A stretch of DNA of 64,000 bases. Source: Clostridia bacterium. GTDB taxonomy: Bacteria > Bacillota > Clostridia > Christensenellales > CAG-138. How positions within the stretch are numbered: position 1 is the first letter of the stretch; each line of letters starts with the position of its first letter. The stretch spans positions 1 through 64,000 of the forward strand of contig JAFXVP010000030.1 in the NCBI GenBank assembly GCA_017524445.1. The letters are read 5' to 3'. The notes below the pieces were generated by a model. The model had not been told where the DNA came from. It worked only from the letters and a program-made list of their open reading frames with translations, and did no database searches. Both the position numbers and the translations under genes were made by a program. Positions 24,640-33,187 of the stretch are shown here, piece after piece.

Positions 24640-26343
24640 ATGAAGTTTTCTGAAATGCCTTACAAAAGGCCCGATCCCGACGCCGTTAAAGCAAAGCTTC
24701 AGGAGCTGACCGAACGGCTGAAAAACGCAAAGAGCTTTGAGGAAGCGAAAGCGGTCTTCCTCGAAAAAGAGGAAGAAGAAAAGGTCGTCGACACGATGGG
24801 CACGCTCGCGTACGTCCGGCATTCGATCGATACGCGCGACGAGTTCTACGACGGCGAGATTGAGTTCTGGGACGAGATCGGACCGGAATTCGAGGAATAC
24901 GAGCAGGAATGGCTCGAAGCGATGCTCTCTTCGCCCTTCCGCAAGGATTTCGAGGCGGAGTACGGCGATCTTCTGTTCGTGAACGCCGAGATGGACCGCA
25001 AGACCTTCTCCCCCGAGATCATCGAGGACATGCAGAAGGAAAATGAGCTGACCACCGAATACGCAAAGCTGATCGCGTCCGCACAGATCCCGTTCGAGGG
25101 CGGCGTGTACACGCTGTCGCAGTTGACGCCGTTCAAGACCGACGCGAACGACGGCCGCCGTCTTGCCGCGTGGAAAGCGGACGGCAAATGGTACAAGGAG
25201 AATCAGGAGCGTCTCGACGCGATCTATGACGAGCTCGTCCACCTCAGAGATTCGATGGGCAAAAAGCTCGGATACGGCGGCTATACGCAGCTCGGCTACT
25301 ACCGCATGGAGCGCAACTGCTACACGAAGGAAGACGTCGAAAAGTTCCGCGCCGCGGTGCAGAAGTACCTCGTGCCGCTTGCGGACAAGATCTATAAGAA
25401 GCAGGCGGAGCGGCTCGGAAAGTCCTATCCGCTGTCGTTTGCGGACGCCGCGCTCGATTTCAGAAGCGGCAACCCGCGTCCCGTCGGCACGCCGGACGAC
25501 ATCCTTGCGCAGGGCAAAAAGTTCTATGACGAGCTTTCGCTGGAGACCAGCGAGTTCTTCCGCACGATGCTCGACGAGGAGCTGATGGACGTGCTGTCCA
25601 CCGAGGGCAAGGAAGGCGGCGGCTATCAGACCGAGCTTCCGCTGTATCAGCGTCCGTTCATCTTCTCGAACTTCAACGGCACGCAGGGCGACGTCGAGGT
25701 CATCACGCACGAGGCGGGACACGCCTTTGAATACTGGATGAACCGCACGCGCATTCCGATCGAATATTCCTGCCCGAGCGCGGAAGCGTGCGAAGTGCAT
25801 TCGATGAGCATGGAGTTCTTCGGCTGGCGGAACGCGGACGGCTTCTTCGGTCCCGACGCGAGAAAGTTCCTGTACAGCCACCTCTCCGGCGCGCTGACGT
25901 TCATCCCGTACGGCACGATGGTCGACCACTTCCAGCACGTCGTCTATGAAAAACCGGACATGACGCCCGCGGAGCGTCACGCGGAGTGGAAGCGGCTGCT
26001 CGGAATCTACATGCCGTGGATGAAGCTCGACGGCGAGATCCCGTTCTATTCCGAGGGCGAGGGCTGGCAGCGGCAGAGCCACATCTACGAAGTCCCGTTC
26101 TACTACATCGACTACTGCCTGGCGCAGACGGTCGCGCTCGAGATCTGGGCAATGATCCAGAAGGACGAAGCCAACGCGTGGAAGCACTATATGGCGTACA
26201 CGGTGCAGGGCGGCAGCAGAACGTTCGTCGACCTCTTGAAGAACGCCGGACTTACCACGCCGTTCGACGAGGCGTGCCTTAAAGAGGTTTGCGAGACCGC
26301 GAACGCATGGCTCGAAAGCTTCGACATGACCGGGATAGAGTAA
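24640..26343 (+). CDS. M3 family oligoendopeptidase (PepF-like)
   Basis: A 567-residue zinc metallopeptidase. The catalytic motif is VITHEAGHAFEYW (HExxH, near residue 354), with the second Glu ligand in SAEACEVHSMSMEFF about 25 residues later. This is the M3 pattern and normal length for M3 oligoendopeptidases. It cleaves short peptides in the cytoplasm, consistent with an amino-acid-fermenting lifestyle. The gene is single, with its own promoter and terminator. Confidence 0.93.
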   Translation: MKFSEMPYKRPDPDAVKAKLQELTERLKNAKSFEEAKAVFLEKEEEEKVVDTMGTLAYVRHSIDTRDEFYDGEIEFWDEIGPEFEEYEQEWLEAMLSSPFRKDFEAEYGDLLFVNAEMDRKTFSPEIIEDMQKENELTTEYAKLIASAQIPFEGGVYTLSQLTPFKTDANDGRRLAAWKADGKWYKENQERLDAIYDELVHLRDSMGKKLGYGGYTQLGYYRMERNCYTKEDVEKFRAAVQKYLVPLADKIYKKQAERLGKSYPLSFADAALDFRSGNPRPVGTPDDILAQGKKFYDELSLETSEFFRTMLDEELMDVLSTEGKEGGGYQTELPLYQRPFIFSNFNGTQGDVEVITHEAGHAFEYWMNRTRIPIEYSCPSAEACEVHSMSMEFFGWRNADGFFGPDARKFLYSHLSGALTFIPYGTMVDHFQHVVYEKPDMTPAERHAEWKRLLGIYMPWMKLDGEIPFYSEGEGWQRQSHIYEVPFYYIDYCLAQTVALEIWAMIQKDEANAWKHYMAYTVQGGSRTFVDLLKNAGLTTPFDEACLKEVCETANAWLESFDMTGIE

Positions 26344-26363
26344 GAAAGCATTCAAAGAAAGCC

Positions 26364-26397
26364 AAAACGGAGAAGGGCGAACCCTTCTCCGTTTTTT
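26364..26397. terminator. Bidirectional terminator
   Basis: A 14-base-pair stem, AAAACGGAGAAGGG / CCCTTCTCCGTTTT, loop CGAA, T run after. It is shared by the peptidase gene and the converging ligase gene. Confidence 0.88.
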
Positions 26398-26405
26398 CAG
26401 ATTGC

Positions 26406-28121
26406 TTACGCTTCCTTCGCCGCGCGTTCTTCCAATGCGCGATAGTCGACCTTGCCAACTTTTGTGTGCGGATAGTTCTGTATAACTGTAAATGAATCCG
26501 GACGGTACACTTCACCCATTTTCGACTCGCAATAGTTTTTGATTGATTCAATTGCTTTTTCCGAAGAAAGAGACTTGTCTTTCAAAACCACATAAGCGTG
26601 AGGCGCTTGACCCAATTTCGCTGTAACCGGCACAACCACACAGCTTTCTATCATTGGGCATTTGACCAAATGACGCTCGATATCAGGACAAAAAATCTTT
26701 TTTACCCCATCATTCCAGTAACGCATCAAATAACGTTTTAACCTGCCTTCAATATGGATAAAACCGTCTTCATCGATAAAGCCCAAATCGCCGGTGTGTA
26801 TCCATGTTTTCCCATCCGCATGTATTCTGGCGATGTGTTTTGTTTCTGCTTCGTTATTCACATATCCCCACATCATTGACGGAGTACAAATGCATAATTC
26901 ACCTTCTTCTCCGATTTTCTTTTCTTCCTGCGTATCGATATCAAAAGCAGAAACAATATTTTTCACGAATGGTATCCCTACGGTCCCTTCCTTGTGGATT
27001 CTAACATTATTACAGGAAACAGCGGCGCATACTTCACTCATTCCGTATCCGTTCATAAGAGGATACTTGCTGCCTTGTTTTTGTAAGTATTCATTCACTT
27101 TCCTTTCAACCGGAGCCGGCAACGTGTCTCCTCCACTAATCGGCTCTTTTAGGAATGACATATCCACATCTTTTCTTGATTCTGCCAACTGATTCCATGA
27201 ATCCGGTCCGCTCATAATATGGTTCGGCTTAAACTTTGCCAATTGATAAATAGTGTCTGTCATTGGTAGACGAAGATGAATCTTTATGCCAACCATAAGC
27301 GGGATTTGGAGAGCACATGATACCCCATATGCAATAAACATCGGTAATACTTCAGCCCAAGTATCATTTCTTTCAATGTCTGCGCCGCCATGAATATACT
27401 GCCATGCGGTTGCAACAATATTGAAATTTGTTAAAGCAACCCCTTTTGATCCGCCTGTAGTTCCTCCGGTATAGACGATTGCCGCAACATCTTGAGGATT
27501 GTGATTTACAGTAAAGGTGTAGTCCCTTTTCTGCATAAACTGATTCCATGAAACGAAGCGGTCGTCTTTTACGAGGGGTACAGTTTTTTGTTTCTTGAAG
27601 ATTGTCGCCGCAACCTGAAATGTGATCGCCATCGATTGTTTAAGGTTTGCAACAATCACTCTTTTAATTTTTGTTTCATCTATCAAATGGAATAATCGAT
27701 CTTGAAAAATGTCGAGAGTAAACAACAGTTCCGAATTGCAAAGATTGATGTCATGCAGCAATTCTTCTTCAGGAGAAACGGGACAAAGAAGATTTGCTAT
27801 TGCCCCTATCTTATTGATTGCGTACATCAGATATACTGTTTCAGGCGTGTTCAGCATGCAAATTGTTACAGTATCCCCACGCTTGATGGACATTGCGGTT
27901 AATGCTGCCGCAACATCATTCACCTTTTCAAAAAAACGTTTTGCAGTAATCTTGCGACCATAAAACTCAAAAATGACTTTGTCCATGTATGCTTCGTTCC
28001 CTGCAAAAGCAGCTTCATACATCGTACATTCCGGCAACGATGTATTGATTAATTCCTCGGAATAATATTTGAGCCACGGCTTGTCGATGGACGGATAGCC
28101 CGTCAGTTTTGTCTTCTCCAT
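26406..28121 (-). CDS. Adenylate-forming ligase (AMP-binding acyl-CoA synthetase-like), AT-rich
   Basis: A 571-residue ANL-superfamily enzyme. The ATP loop is YTGGTTGGSKG (217-227). NGYGMSEV, TGDLGFIDEDGF and GRLKRYLMRYW are the following core motifs, and HTKVGKVDYRAL near the C-terminus keeps the catalytic lysine, so it should be active. It activates a carboxylic acid as acyl-AMP, probably for transfer to CoA; no carrier protein gene is nearby. The gene is clearly AT-richer than both neighbours, suggesting transfer. The ATG at 28121 follows GGAGGGGG, directly behind an intrinsic terminator and a structured leader. Confidence 0.9.
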   Translation of the reverse strand: MEKTKLTGYPSIDKPWLKYYSEELINTSLPECTMYEAAFAGNEAYMDKVIFEFYGRKITAKRFFEKVNDVAAALTAMSIKRGDTVTICMLNTPETVYLMYAINKIGAIANLLCPVSPEEELLHDINLCNSELLFTLDIFQDRLFHLIDETKIKRVIVANLKQSMAITFQVAATIFKKQKTVPLVKDDRFVSWNQFMQKRDYTFTVNHNPQDVAAIVYTGGTTGGSKGVALTNFNIVATAWQYIHGGADIERNDTWAEVLPMFIAYGVSCALQIPLMVGIKIHLRLPMTDTIYQLAKFKPNHIMSGPDSWNQLAESRKDVDMSFLKEPISGGDTLPAPVERKVNEYLQKQGSKYPLMNGYGMSEVCAAVSCNNVRIHKEGTVGIPFVKNIVSAFDIDTQEEKKIGEEGELCICTPSMMWGYVNNEAETKHIARIHADGKTWIHTGDLGFIDEDGFIHIEGRLKRYLMRYWNDGVKKIFCPDIERHLVKCPMIESCVVVPVTAKLGQAPHAYVVLKDKSLSSEKAIESIKNYCESKMGEVYRPDSFTVIQNYPHTKVGKVDYRALEERAAKEA

Positions 28122-28131
28122 TTCCCCCTCC

Positions 28132-28163
28132 AAAACAAAAAGTGCGCAGCCGGAGCCGCGCAC
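28132..28163 (-). terminator. Intrinsic terminator between leader RNA and ligase start codon
   Basis: On the minus strand, GTGCGCGGC, loop TCCG, GCTGCGCAC (nine pairs, one G-U), then TTTTTGTTTT. The U tract ends only about 10 bases before the ATG at 28121, overlapping the region of the ribosome binding site. A competing pairing, GGAGCU (28174-28179) with GGCUCC (28152-28157), would break the terminator stem. Confidence 0.75.
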
Positions 28164-28187
28164 GAAAAACGCAAGCTCCTTTTTGCT

Positions 28188-28317
28188 GCGACACAATCAT
28201 ACCCACATGCTTTACAAGATGCGTGAATGAAGAGCGTACGTTTTTGCCGAACGTACACACCCTGTAAAGCATAGAAGGTGTCTATGCGGGTACCAATATG
28301 ATCGTGTCGCAAGATGA
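28188..28317 (-). ncRNA. Pseudoknotted leader RNA, candidate riboswitch or small RNA
   Basis: Read on the minus strand. P1: 28297-28310 pairs with 28188-28201 over 14 bases with one G-U. P2: 28284-28290 with 28202-28208. A hairpin 28277-28281/28257-28261 holds in its loop UGCUUUACA (28263-28271), which pairs perfectly with UGUAAAGCA (28208-28216): a nine-base-pair pseudoknot sharing one edge base with P2. A further seven-pair hairpin is 28250-28256/28236-28242. The promoter places the first transcribed base at the P1 edge. I cannot match it to a riboswitch class I know. It may control the ligase or be a free small RNA. Confidence 0.65.
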
Positions 28318-28346
28318 ATTATATCACGGCGGAACGCGAAACGCAA
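28318..28346 (-). promoter_or_regulatory. SigA-type promoter of the structured RNA and ligase gene
   Basis: On the minus strand, TTGCGT (28341-28346), 17 bases, TATAAT (28318-28323). The expected transcription start (near 28310) is the first base of the P1 helix. Confidence 0.75.
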
Positions 28347-28420
28347 CGGTTTTCGGCAAGCTTATATTGCGAAATCGGATCAAAAGAGGTGATGACGTGT
28401 TTCGCGAGCGAATACAAACA

Positions 28421-28976
28421 CCTCATCCGGCTTCGCTCACGCTACGCCGTACACACTCCGCTTGCGCTTCGTTTCATAACATGGAATTCGCACGCTTCCA
28501 CAAGCTCCACTTCGTTACGGCGGTATGTCGCGCGTTTCTCGCGCGTAACATCGCGCGTAACACGGTGCCGTCGCGCGTCAAGTCGCGCGTCGCCATCTCT
28601 TCTCCTCAAGGAGAAGGCATTGGCTGTGTGAATACAGAGGCTTCTCCCCCTTCAGGGTGGAGAAGCTGGCACCGAAGGTGACTGATGAGGGGGTATCGCG
28701 CGCCATAGGCGCATATCGTTCCTTCAGGAATATCGTGCCTGCAAGGATATATCGTGCCAGCAAGGGCATATCGCTTACGCATCACCTCATCCGCCTAACG
28801 GCGTATACACTCCGCTTGCGCTTCGTTTCATAACATGGAATTCGCACGCTTCCACAAGCTCCACTTCGTTACGGCGGTATGTCGCGCGTTTCTCGCGCGT
28901 AACATCGCGCGTAACACGGTGCCGTCGCGCGTCAGGTCACGCGTCGCCATCTCTTCCCCATCAAGGGGAAGGCATT
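28421..28976. repeat. Composite repeat block with a 168-bp direct duplication (offset 354 bp)
   Basis: There is no gene between 28347 and 29072. Two B-type modules (28421-28622 and 28785-28976) flank an A-type module (28641-28693) and a short palindrome array. Bases 28453-28620 recur at 28807-28974 with a constant offset of 354 and a few changes, mostly at the right end. Each B module carries CCTCATCCG, a run of GCGCGT words, CGCCATCTCTTC and a GGAGAAGG or GGGGAAGG hairpin. The same parts occur at 20930-21200 and, inverted, at 63167-63287. Confidence 0.75.
28694..28773. repeat. Array of TATCG words alternating with different short palindromes
   Basis: TATCG (usually ATATCG) occurs at 28694, 28714, 28731, 28750 and 28769. 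The intervals contain four different palindromes: GCGCCATAGGCGC, TTCCTTCAGGAA, CCTGCAAGG and TGCCAGCAAGGGCA. The constant part is 5-6 bases and the variable parts are self-complementary, the reverse of a CRISPR layout. Confidence 0.65.
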
Positions 28977-28981
28977 TTGGG

Positions 28982-29010
28982 TTGCGCGGCGAAGAAAAGC
29001 GTGGTATACT
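28982..29010 (+). promoter_or_regulatory. SigA-type promoter of pth-mfd
   Basis: TTGCGC (28982-28987), 17 bases, TATACT (29005-29010). It begins immediately after the repeat block. Confidence 0.65.
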
Positions 29011-29072
29011 GTTTTTATATCCCCTCCCCCTTTGCGGGCGTGGGGCAATGCGTATTGCGGAAAGGAACGGAT

Positions 29073-29681
29073 ATGTATCTCATTGTCGGGCTCGGAAATC
29101 CCGGGCTGAGCTATAAAAAAACGAGGCACAACGCTGGTTTTCAGGCGCTGGACGTGCTGGCGGACGATCTCGGCGTGCGTGTGAAGACAAAGGGCTTTTC
29201 CGCGCTGTACGGCGAGGGCAGAATCGGCAGCGAGCGCGTGATCCTCTGCAAGCCGCAGACCTATATGAATTTGAGCGGCGACGCGGTGCAGCAGCTTCTG
29301 CATTTCTATAAGCTCGAACCGGAACGGCTGATCGTGCTTTATGACGACATCGAACTGCCGCTCGGGAGCTTACGCATCCGCGCGAACGGCTCCGCGGGCA
29401 GTCACAACGGCATGCGCTCGATTATCGCCTGCGTCCATTCCGAAAGCTTCCCCCGCATCCGCATCGGCATGGGCAAGGACGAAAGTCTGATGCTGCGCGA
29501 TTACGTGCTGAAGCGCCCCTCGAAGGAGGAGCAGAAGACGCTCGACGAGGTCTACCGGCACGCGGCGGACGCGGCAAAGCTGATCGTTGCGGGCAACATC
29601 GGCGAAGCGCAGACGAAATACAACAAGAAGCACGAAAAGAACAAGTCCGTCTCGATCGACGGGCACGGCAAAGAAGAATGA
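29073..29681 (+). CDS. pth: Peptidyl-tRNA hydrolase
   Basis: A 202-residue enzyme with the full Pth pattern: MYLIVGLGNPGLSYKKTRHN (catalytic His19), KPQTYMNLSG, LYDDIELPLGSLRIR and GSAGSHNGMRSII. It releases peptides from prematurely dissociated peptidyl-tRNA. The ATG at 29073 follows AAAGGAACGG; the longer frame upstream lies in repeat DNA. The C-terminal 20 residues are lysine-rich. It precedes mfd by 29 bases, a pairing common in Firmicutes. Confidence 0.96.
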   Translation: MYLIVGLGNPGLSYKKTRHNAGFQALDVLADDLGVRVKTKGFSALYGEGRIGSERVILCKPQTYMNLSGDAVQQLLHFYKLEPERLIVLYDDIELPLGSLRIRANGSAGSHNGMRSIIACVHSESFPRIRIGMGKDESLMLRDYVLKRPSKEEQKTLDEVYRHAADAAKLIVAGNIGEAQTKYNKKHEKNKSVSIDGHGKEE

Positions 29682-29710
29682 TTGGTGTATTTTTGCACCA
29701 TGTATAAGAG

Positions 29711-32700
29711 ATGAAAGAGCTTTTGCACGCGGTCGCGAACGACCCCGGCTATCGACAACTGCATGCGGCACTCGAAAACGGCGACGGAACGGTCGCCGTA
29801 TTCGGCTTATCGGAAGCGCACCGACCGGCAGTGAATGCCGCGCTTGCGGAGGAGCATACGGTGCTCTGGGTCGCGCCGACGCCCGCGGAGGCGATGCGCA
29901 TTTTCGAGCTGCAGCGGGCGTATCGCCCGGATACGGGGCTGTATCTTCCCCGTGAGCTGCCGCTTACCCATCTTGAAGCGGTTTCATCCGAACGGCGATC
30001 AGAGCGTCTTGCGGTGCTGTCAAAGCTTGCGCTTTCCGTCTCCTCGCTGATCGTGACCTGTGCGGAAGCGCTGATGGAGCGGCTCGTTCCGCATGAGACA
30101 TTTTTGTCGCAGATCGTGCGCGTCTCCGTCGGCGATACGGTCGATCCGCGCGATCTCATCGCAAAGCTTTCGGAAGCGGGCTACGAGCGGACGGCGGAGA
30201 TCGAGGGCCCCGGGCAGTTTGCGGCGCGCGGCGACATCCTCGACGTGTTCCCGCCGCAGGCGGAGTACCCGTACCGCATCGAGTTTTTCGGCGACGACGT
30301 GGACCAGATGCGCGTGTTCGACCCTCTGACACAGCGCAGCATCGAGCAGGCGCGTTCCGTCGTGCTGCCGCCGGCGTTCGAGACCCCGCAGACTGCAGAG
30401 GCGATGGCGCGCGCGCTGCGGCTATTGAAGAACGCGCAGGGCTTTGACGCGCAGCGCGAGTCGTGGGCGGAGCGCCGTCCGTGCGTCGGCGCGGACGTGC
30501 TTGTTCCGCTCCTCTACCCCGTCACGGAAACGCTTCTCGATTATCTGCCGGACGGTTCGCTGATCCTGATGAACGAGCCGAGCCGCATTGCGGACGAGGC
30601 GAAAGCTTTTGAGCTGATCTTTTCGGAGACGGTCGCGGCGACGCTCGAGCGCGGCGAGGGGCATCCGTCGCAGGGCAAGCTTCTGATCGAAGCGGACACG
30701 CTGATGCGGCGGCTCGACACGACCCGCAGCGCGGCGTACTACGCGCTGTTCCGTCCCTATACGAATTTCAGGCACCGCGGGCGCGTCGGCTTTACGGTCG
30801 AACCCGCGCCGGCGTATCTCAACGATTCGGCACAGTTTCTTTCCGAGCTTTCGCGGCTTTTGAAGGCGCGCGAAGCGGTGCTATCATACGTCGGCGAGGC
30901 GCAGGAGCGCATGCGCGACGTGCTGAGAGACTGCGATCTGAACGTCGCCTATGCGGATCACCTCGTCCGCCCGCCGATGCGCGGCGAAGCGCTGATCCTC
31001 TCGGAATCGCTTCCGCAGGGCTTTGCGTTTCCGGAATCGCATCTTTACGTGCTGACGGCGCAGGAGCTGTTCGGAAAGCGCCCCTCCTCGCACGCGAAAA
31101 AACGCGGCGGCACACTGAAGTTTACGGATCTTTCCGTCGGCGATTACGTCGTACACGAGGCGCACGGCATCGGCAAGTTCCTCGGCACGGAACAGCTCAC
31201 GGTCGACGGCAGTACGAAGGACTATCTGCTGTTCGCCTATCGCGGCGACGATCGGCTTTATATCCCGACCGATCAGCTGGACCGCATCCAGAAATACGTC
31301 GGCGCGGACGCGGAGGTGCCCCCGCAGCTAAGTAAACTCGGCGGCGCGGAATGGCAGCAGCGCGTGGAAAAGGCGCGGCAGGGTGCAAAGAAGCTTGCGG
31401 TGGACCTTGCGCGGCTGTACGCGGCGCGATCGAGCAACGGCGGATACGCGTTTTCGAAGGACACGCCGTGGCAGAAGCGGCTGGAGGACGCCTTCCCCTA
31501 TGAGGAGACGCCGGATCAGGCACAGGCAATTCTGGACGTCAAGCGCGACATGGAAGCGCCGCGGCCGATGGACCGGCTTCTGTGCGGCGACGTCGGTTAC
31601 GGCAAGACCGAGGTCGCGATGCGCGCGGCGTTCAAGGCGGCGCAGGACAGCAAGCAGACGGCGTTCCTCGTCCCGACGACGATCCTTGCCCAGCAGCATT
31701 ATCATACGCTTTTGCAGCGCTTTGCGGACTTTCCCGTGAAGGTCGCATGCCTCTCTCGCTTCCAGTCCGCGAAGGAATGCGCCGAGGTCAAAAAAGGGCT
31801 TGCATCCGGCGAGATCGACGTGGTCATCGGCACGCACGCGCTTTTGGCAAAGTCGGTGAAGTTCAAAAACCTCGGGCTTCTTATCATCGATGAGGAGCAC
31901 CGCTTCGGCGTGAACCACAAGGAGCAGATCAAGGCGCTGCGCAATGAGATCGACGTGCTGACGCTGACCGCGACGCCGATCCCGCGGACGCTGAACCTGT
32001 CCATGACGGGCATCCGCGACATCAGCACGATCGAAACGCCGCCTGAAAACCGCTTCCCGGTGCAGACGTTCGTAACGGAGTACAACGACGCGTTCGTCGC
32101 GACGGCGCTGCAAAGGGAACTTTCCCGCGGAGGGCAGGCGTTTGTCGTATCGAATCGCGTGCTCACGATGGGCTCGACGCTGACGCATTTTCAGGCGCTT
32201 CTGCCCGACGCGCGCATCGCGATGGCGCACGGACAGATGCCGGAAGCGCTCTTGGAAAACACGATGATGGCGTTTCTCAACAAGGAGATCGACATTCTGC
32301 TGTGCTCCACGATCATCGAAAGCGGCGTGGATATCCCGAACGCGAACACGCTCGTCGTGCTCGACGCGGACAAGCTCGGCCTTGCGCAGCTCTATCAGCT
32401 GCGCGGCAGGGTCGGGCGCAGCACGCGCATGGCATACGCGTACTTTACCGTGCCGCAGGCGCGCGCGGTCTCCGAAACGGCGCAAAAGCGGCTTTTGGCG
32501 ATCCGCGAGTTCACGCAGTTCGGCGCGGGCTTCCGCCTTGCGATGCGCGATCTTGAGATCCGCGGCGCGGGCAGTCTTTTGGGCGCGGAGCAGCACGGAC
32601 ACATCGCGGACGTCGGTTATGAGTTCTACTGCAAGCTGATGCGCTCCGCCGTCGCCGAGGCGAAGGGCGAAACGGTCACGCCGGAGATCGAAACGACGGT

Positions 32701-33151
32701 CGACGTGCCGATCGACGCGTACGTGCCGAAATCGTTTCTGCCCTCGGAGCTGCACCGGCTTGCCATGTACAAGCGGATCGCGCAGATACAGGACAGTGAT
32801 TCCTATACCGATCTCCTCGACGAGTTCAACGACCGCTACGGCGATCTGCCGGAGCCCGTCATGACGCTGATGCAGCTTGCGCTGATCCGCGCCTACGCGC
32901 GGCGCGCGGGCTTTTCCGCCGTCACCGTGCGCGACGGCAAGGCAGCGCTGACTTATGACGCGAGCGCGCGTCCGGACGGGATGCGGCTTTTAGCGATCCT
33001 GTCCTCGGAACCGAACCTAAAGCTTCTCGCAAGCGAGCCCGCGGCGATCGTGTGGACCGACAAAAAGCTTGTTATTCGCGATTTTGTCAAAAAACTTCCA
33101 CAATTAATTTACAGGTTGATGCATTGCGCCGACGCTGAGACCGGAGTATAA
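29711..33151 (+). CDS. mfd: Transcription-repair coupling factor
   Basis: A 1146-residue Mfd. Domain order: UvrB-like N-terminal region (about 1-400), the RNA polymerase interaction domain (about 475-545, LSVGDYVVHEAHGIGKFLG and DRLYIPTDQLD), the DEAD helicase (LLCGDVGYGKTEVAMRA Walker A, IIDEEHRFGV Walker B), RecG-like translocation motifs (QLRGRVGRSTRMAYAYF) and the TRCF C-terminal domain. It pushes stalled polymerase off lesions and recruits UvrA. The ribosome binding site is weak (TAAGAG), and the stop codon lies inside the -10 box of the next gene's promoter. Confidence 0.96.
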   Translation: MKELLHAVANDPGYRQLHAALENGDGTVAVFGLSEAHRPAVNAALAEEHTVLWVAPTPAEAMRIFELQRAYRPDTGLYLPRELPLTHLEAVSSERRSERLAVLSKLALSVSSLIVTCAEALMERLVPHETFLSQIVRVSVGDTVDPRDLIAKLSEAGYERTAEIEGPGQFAARGDILDVFPPQAEYPYRIEFFGDDVDQMRVFDPLTQRSIEQARSVVLPPAFETPQTAEAMARALRLLKNAQGFDAQRESWAERRPCVGADVLVPLLYPVTETLLDYLPDGSLILMNEPSRIADEAKAFELIFSETVAATLERGEGHPSQGKLLIEADTLMRRLDTTRSAAYYALFRPYTNFRHRGRVGFTVEPAPAYLNDSAQFLSELSRLLKAREAVLSYVGEAQERMRDVLRDCDLNVAYADHLVRPPMRGEALILSESLPQGFAFPESHLYVLTAQELFGKRPSSHAKKRGGTLKFTDLSVGDYVVHEAHGIGKFLGTEQLTVDGSTKDYLLFAYRGDDRLYIPTDQLDRIQKYVGADAEVPPQLSKLGGAEWQQRVEKARQGAKKLAVDLARLYAARSSNGGYAFSKDTPWQKRLEDAFPYEETPDQAQAILDVKRDMEAPRPMDRLLCGDVGYGKTEVAMRAAFKAAQDSKQTAFLVPTTILAQQHYHTLLQRFADFPVKVACLSRFQSAKECAEVKKGLASGEIDVVIGTHALLAKSVKFKNLGLLIIDEEHRFGVNHKEQIKALRNEIDVLTLTATPIPRTLNLSMTGIRDISTIETPPENRFPVQTFVTEYNDAFVATALQRELSRGGQAFVVSNRVLTMGSTLTHFQALLPDARIAMAHGQMPEALLENTMMAFLNKEIDILLCSTIIESGVDIPNANTLVVLDADKLGLAQLYQLRGRVGRSTRMAYAYFTVPQARAVSETAQKRLLAIREFTQFGAGFRLAMRDLEIRGAGSLLGAEQHGHIADVGYEFYCKLMRSAVAEAKGETVTPEIETTVDVPIDAYVPKSFLPSELHRLAMYKRIAQIQDSDSYTDLLDEFNDRYGDLPEPVMTLMQLALIRAYARRAGFSAVTVRDGKAALTYDASARPDGMRLLAILSSEPNLKLLASEPAAIVWTDKKLVIRDFVKKLPQLIYRLMHCADAETGV

Positions 33152-33152
33152 T
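33124..33152 (+). promoter_or_regulatory. SigA-type promoter overlapping the mfd stop codon
   Basis: TTGCGC (33124-33129), 17 bases, TATAAT (33147-33152). The mfd TAA (33149-33151) lies inside the -10 box. Confidence 0.65.
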
Positions 33153-33187
33153 AGACAAAACAAACAGAAAGGAATATCTTTGTTTTT

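Noticed and set aside
23932..26355. 807-codon minus-strand frame containing the GNAT domain
   Set aside because: Only the last 179 codons form a recognisable GNAT protein with a ribosome binding site and promoter. The rest is antisense to the M3 peptidase gene.
28188..28317. Retron ncRNA or T-box leader
   Set aside because: No reverse transcriptase gene lies nearby. There is no T-box bulge motif UGGN or specifier-like stem-loop, and the downstream gene is not an aminoacyl-tRNA synthetase or amino-acid gene.
28694..28773. CRISPR array
   Set aside because: The repeated word is only 5-6 bases and the intervening parts are palindromes of unequal length. No cas genes are in the window.
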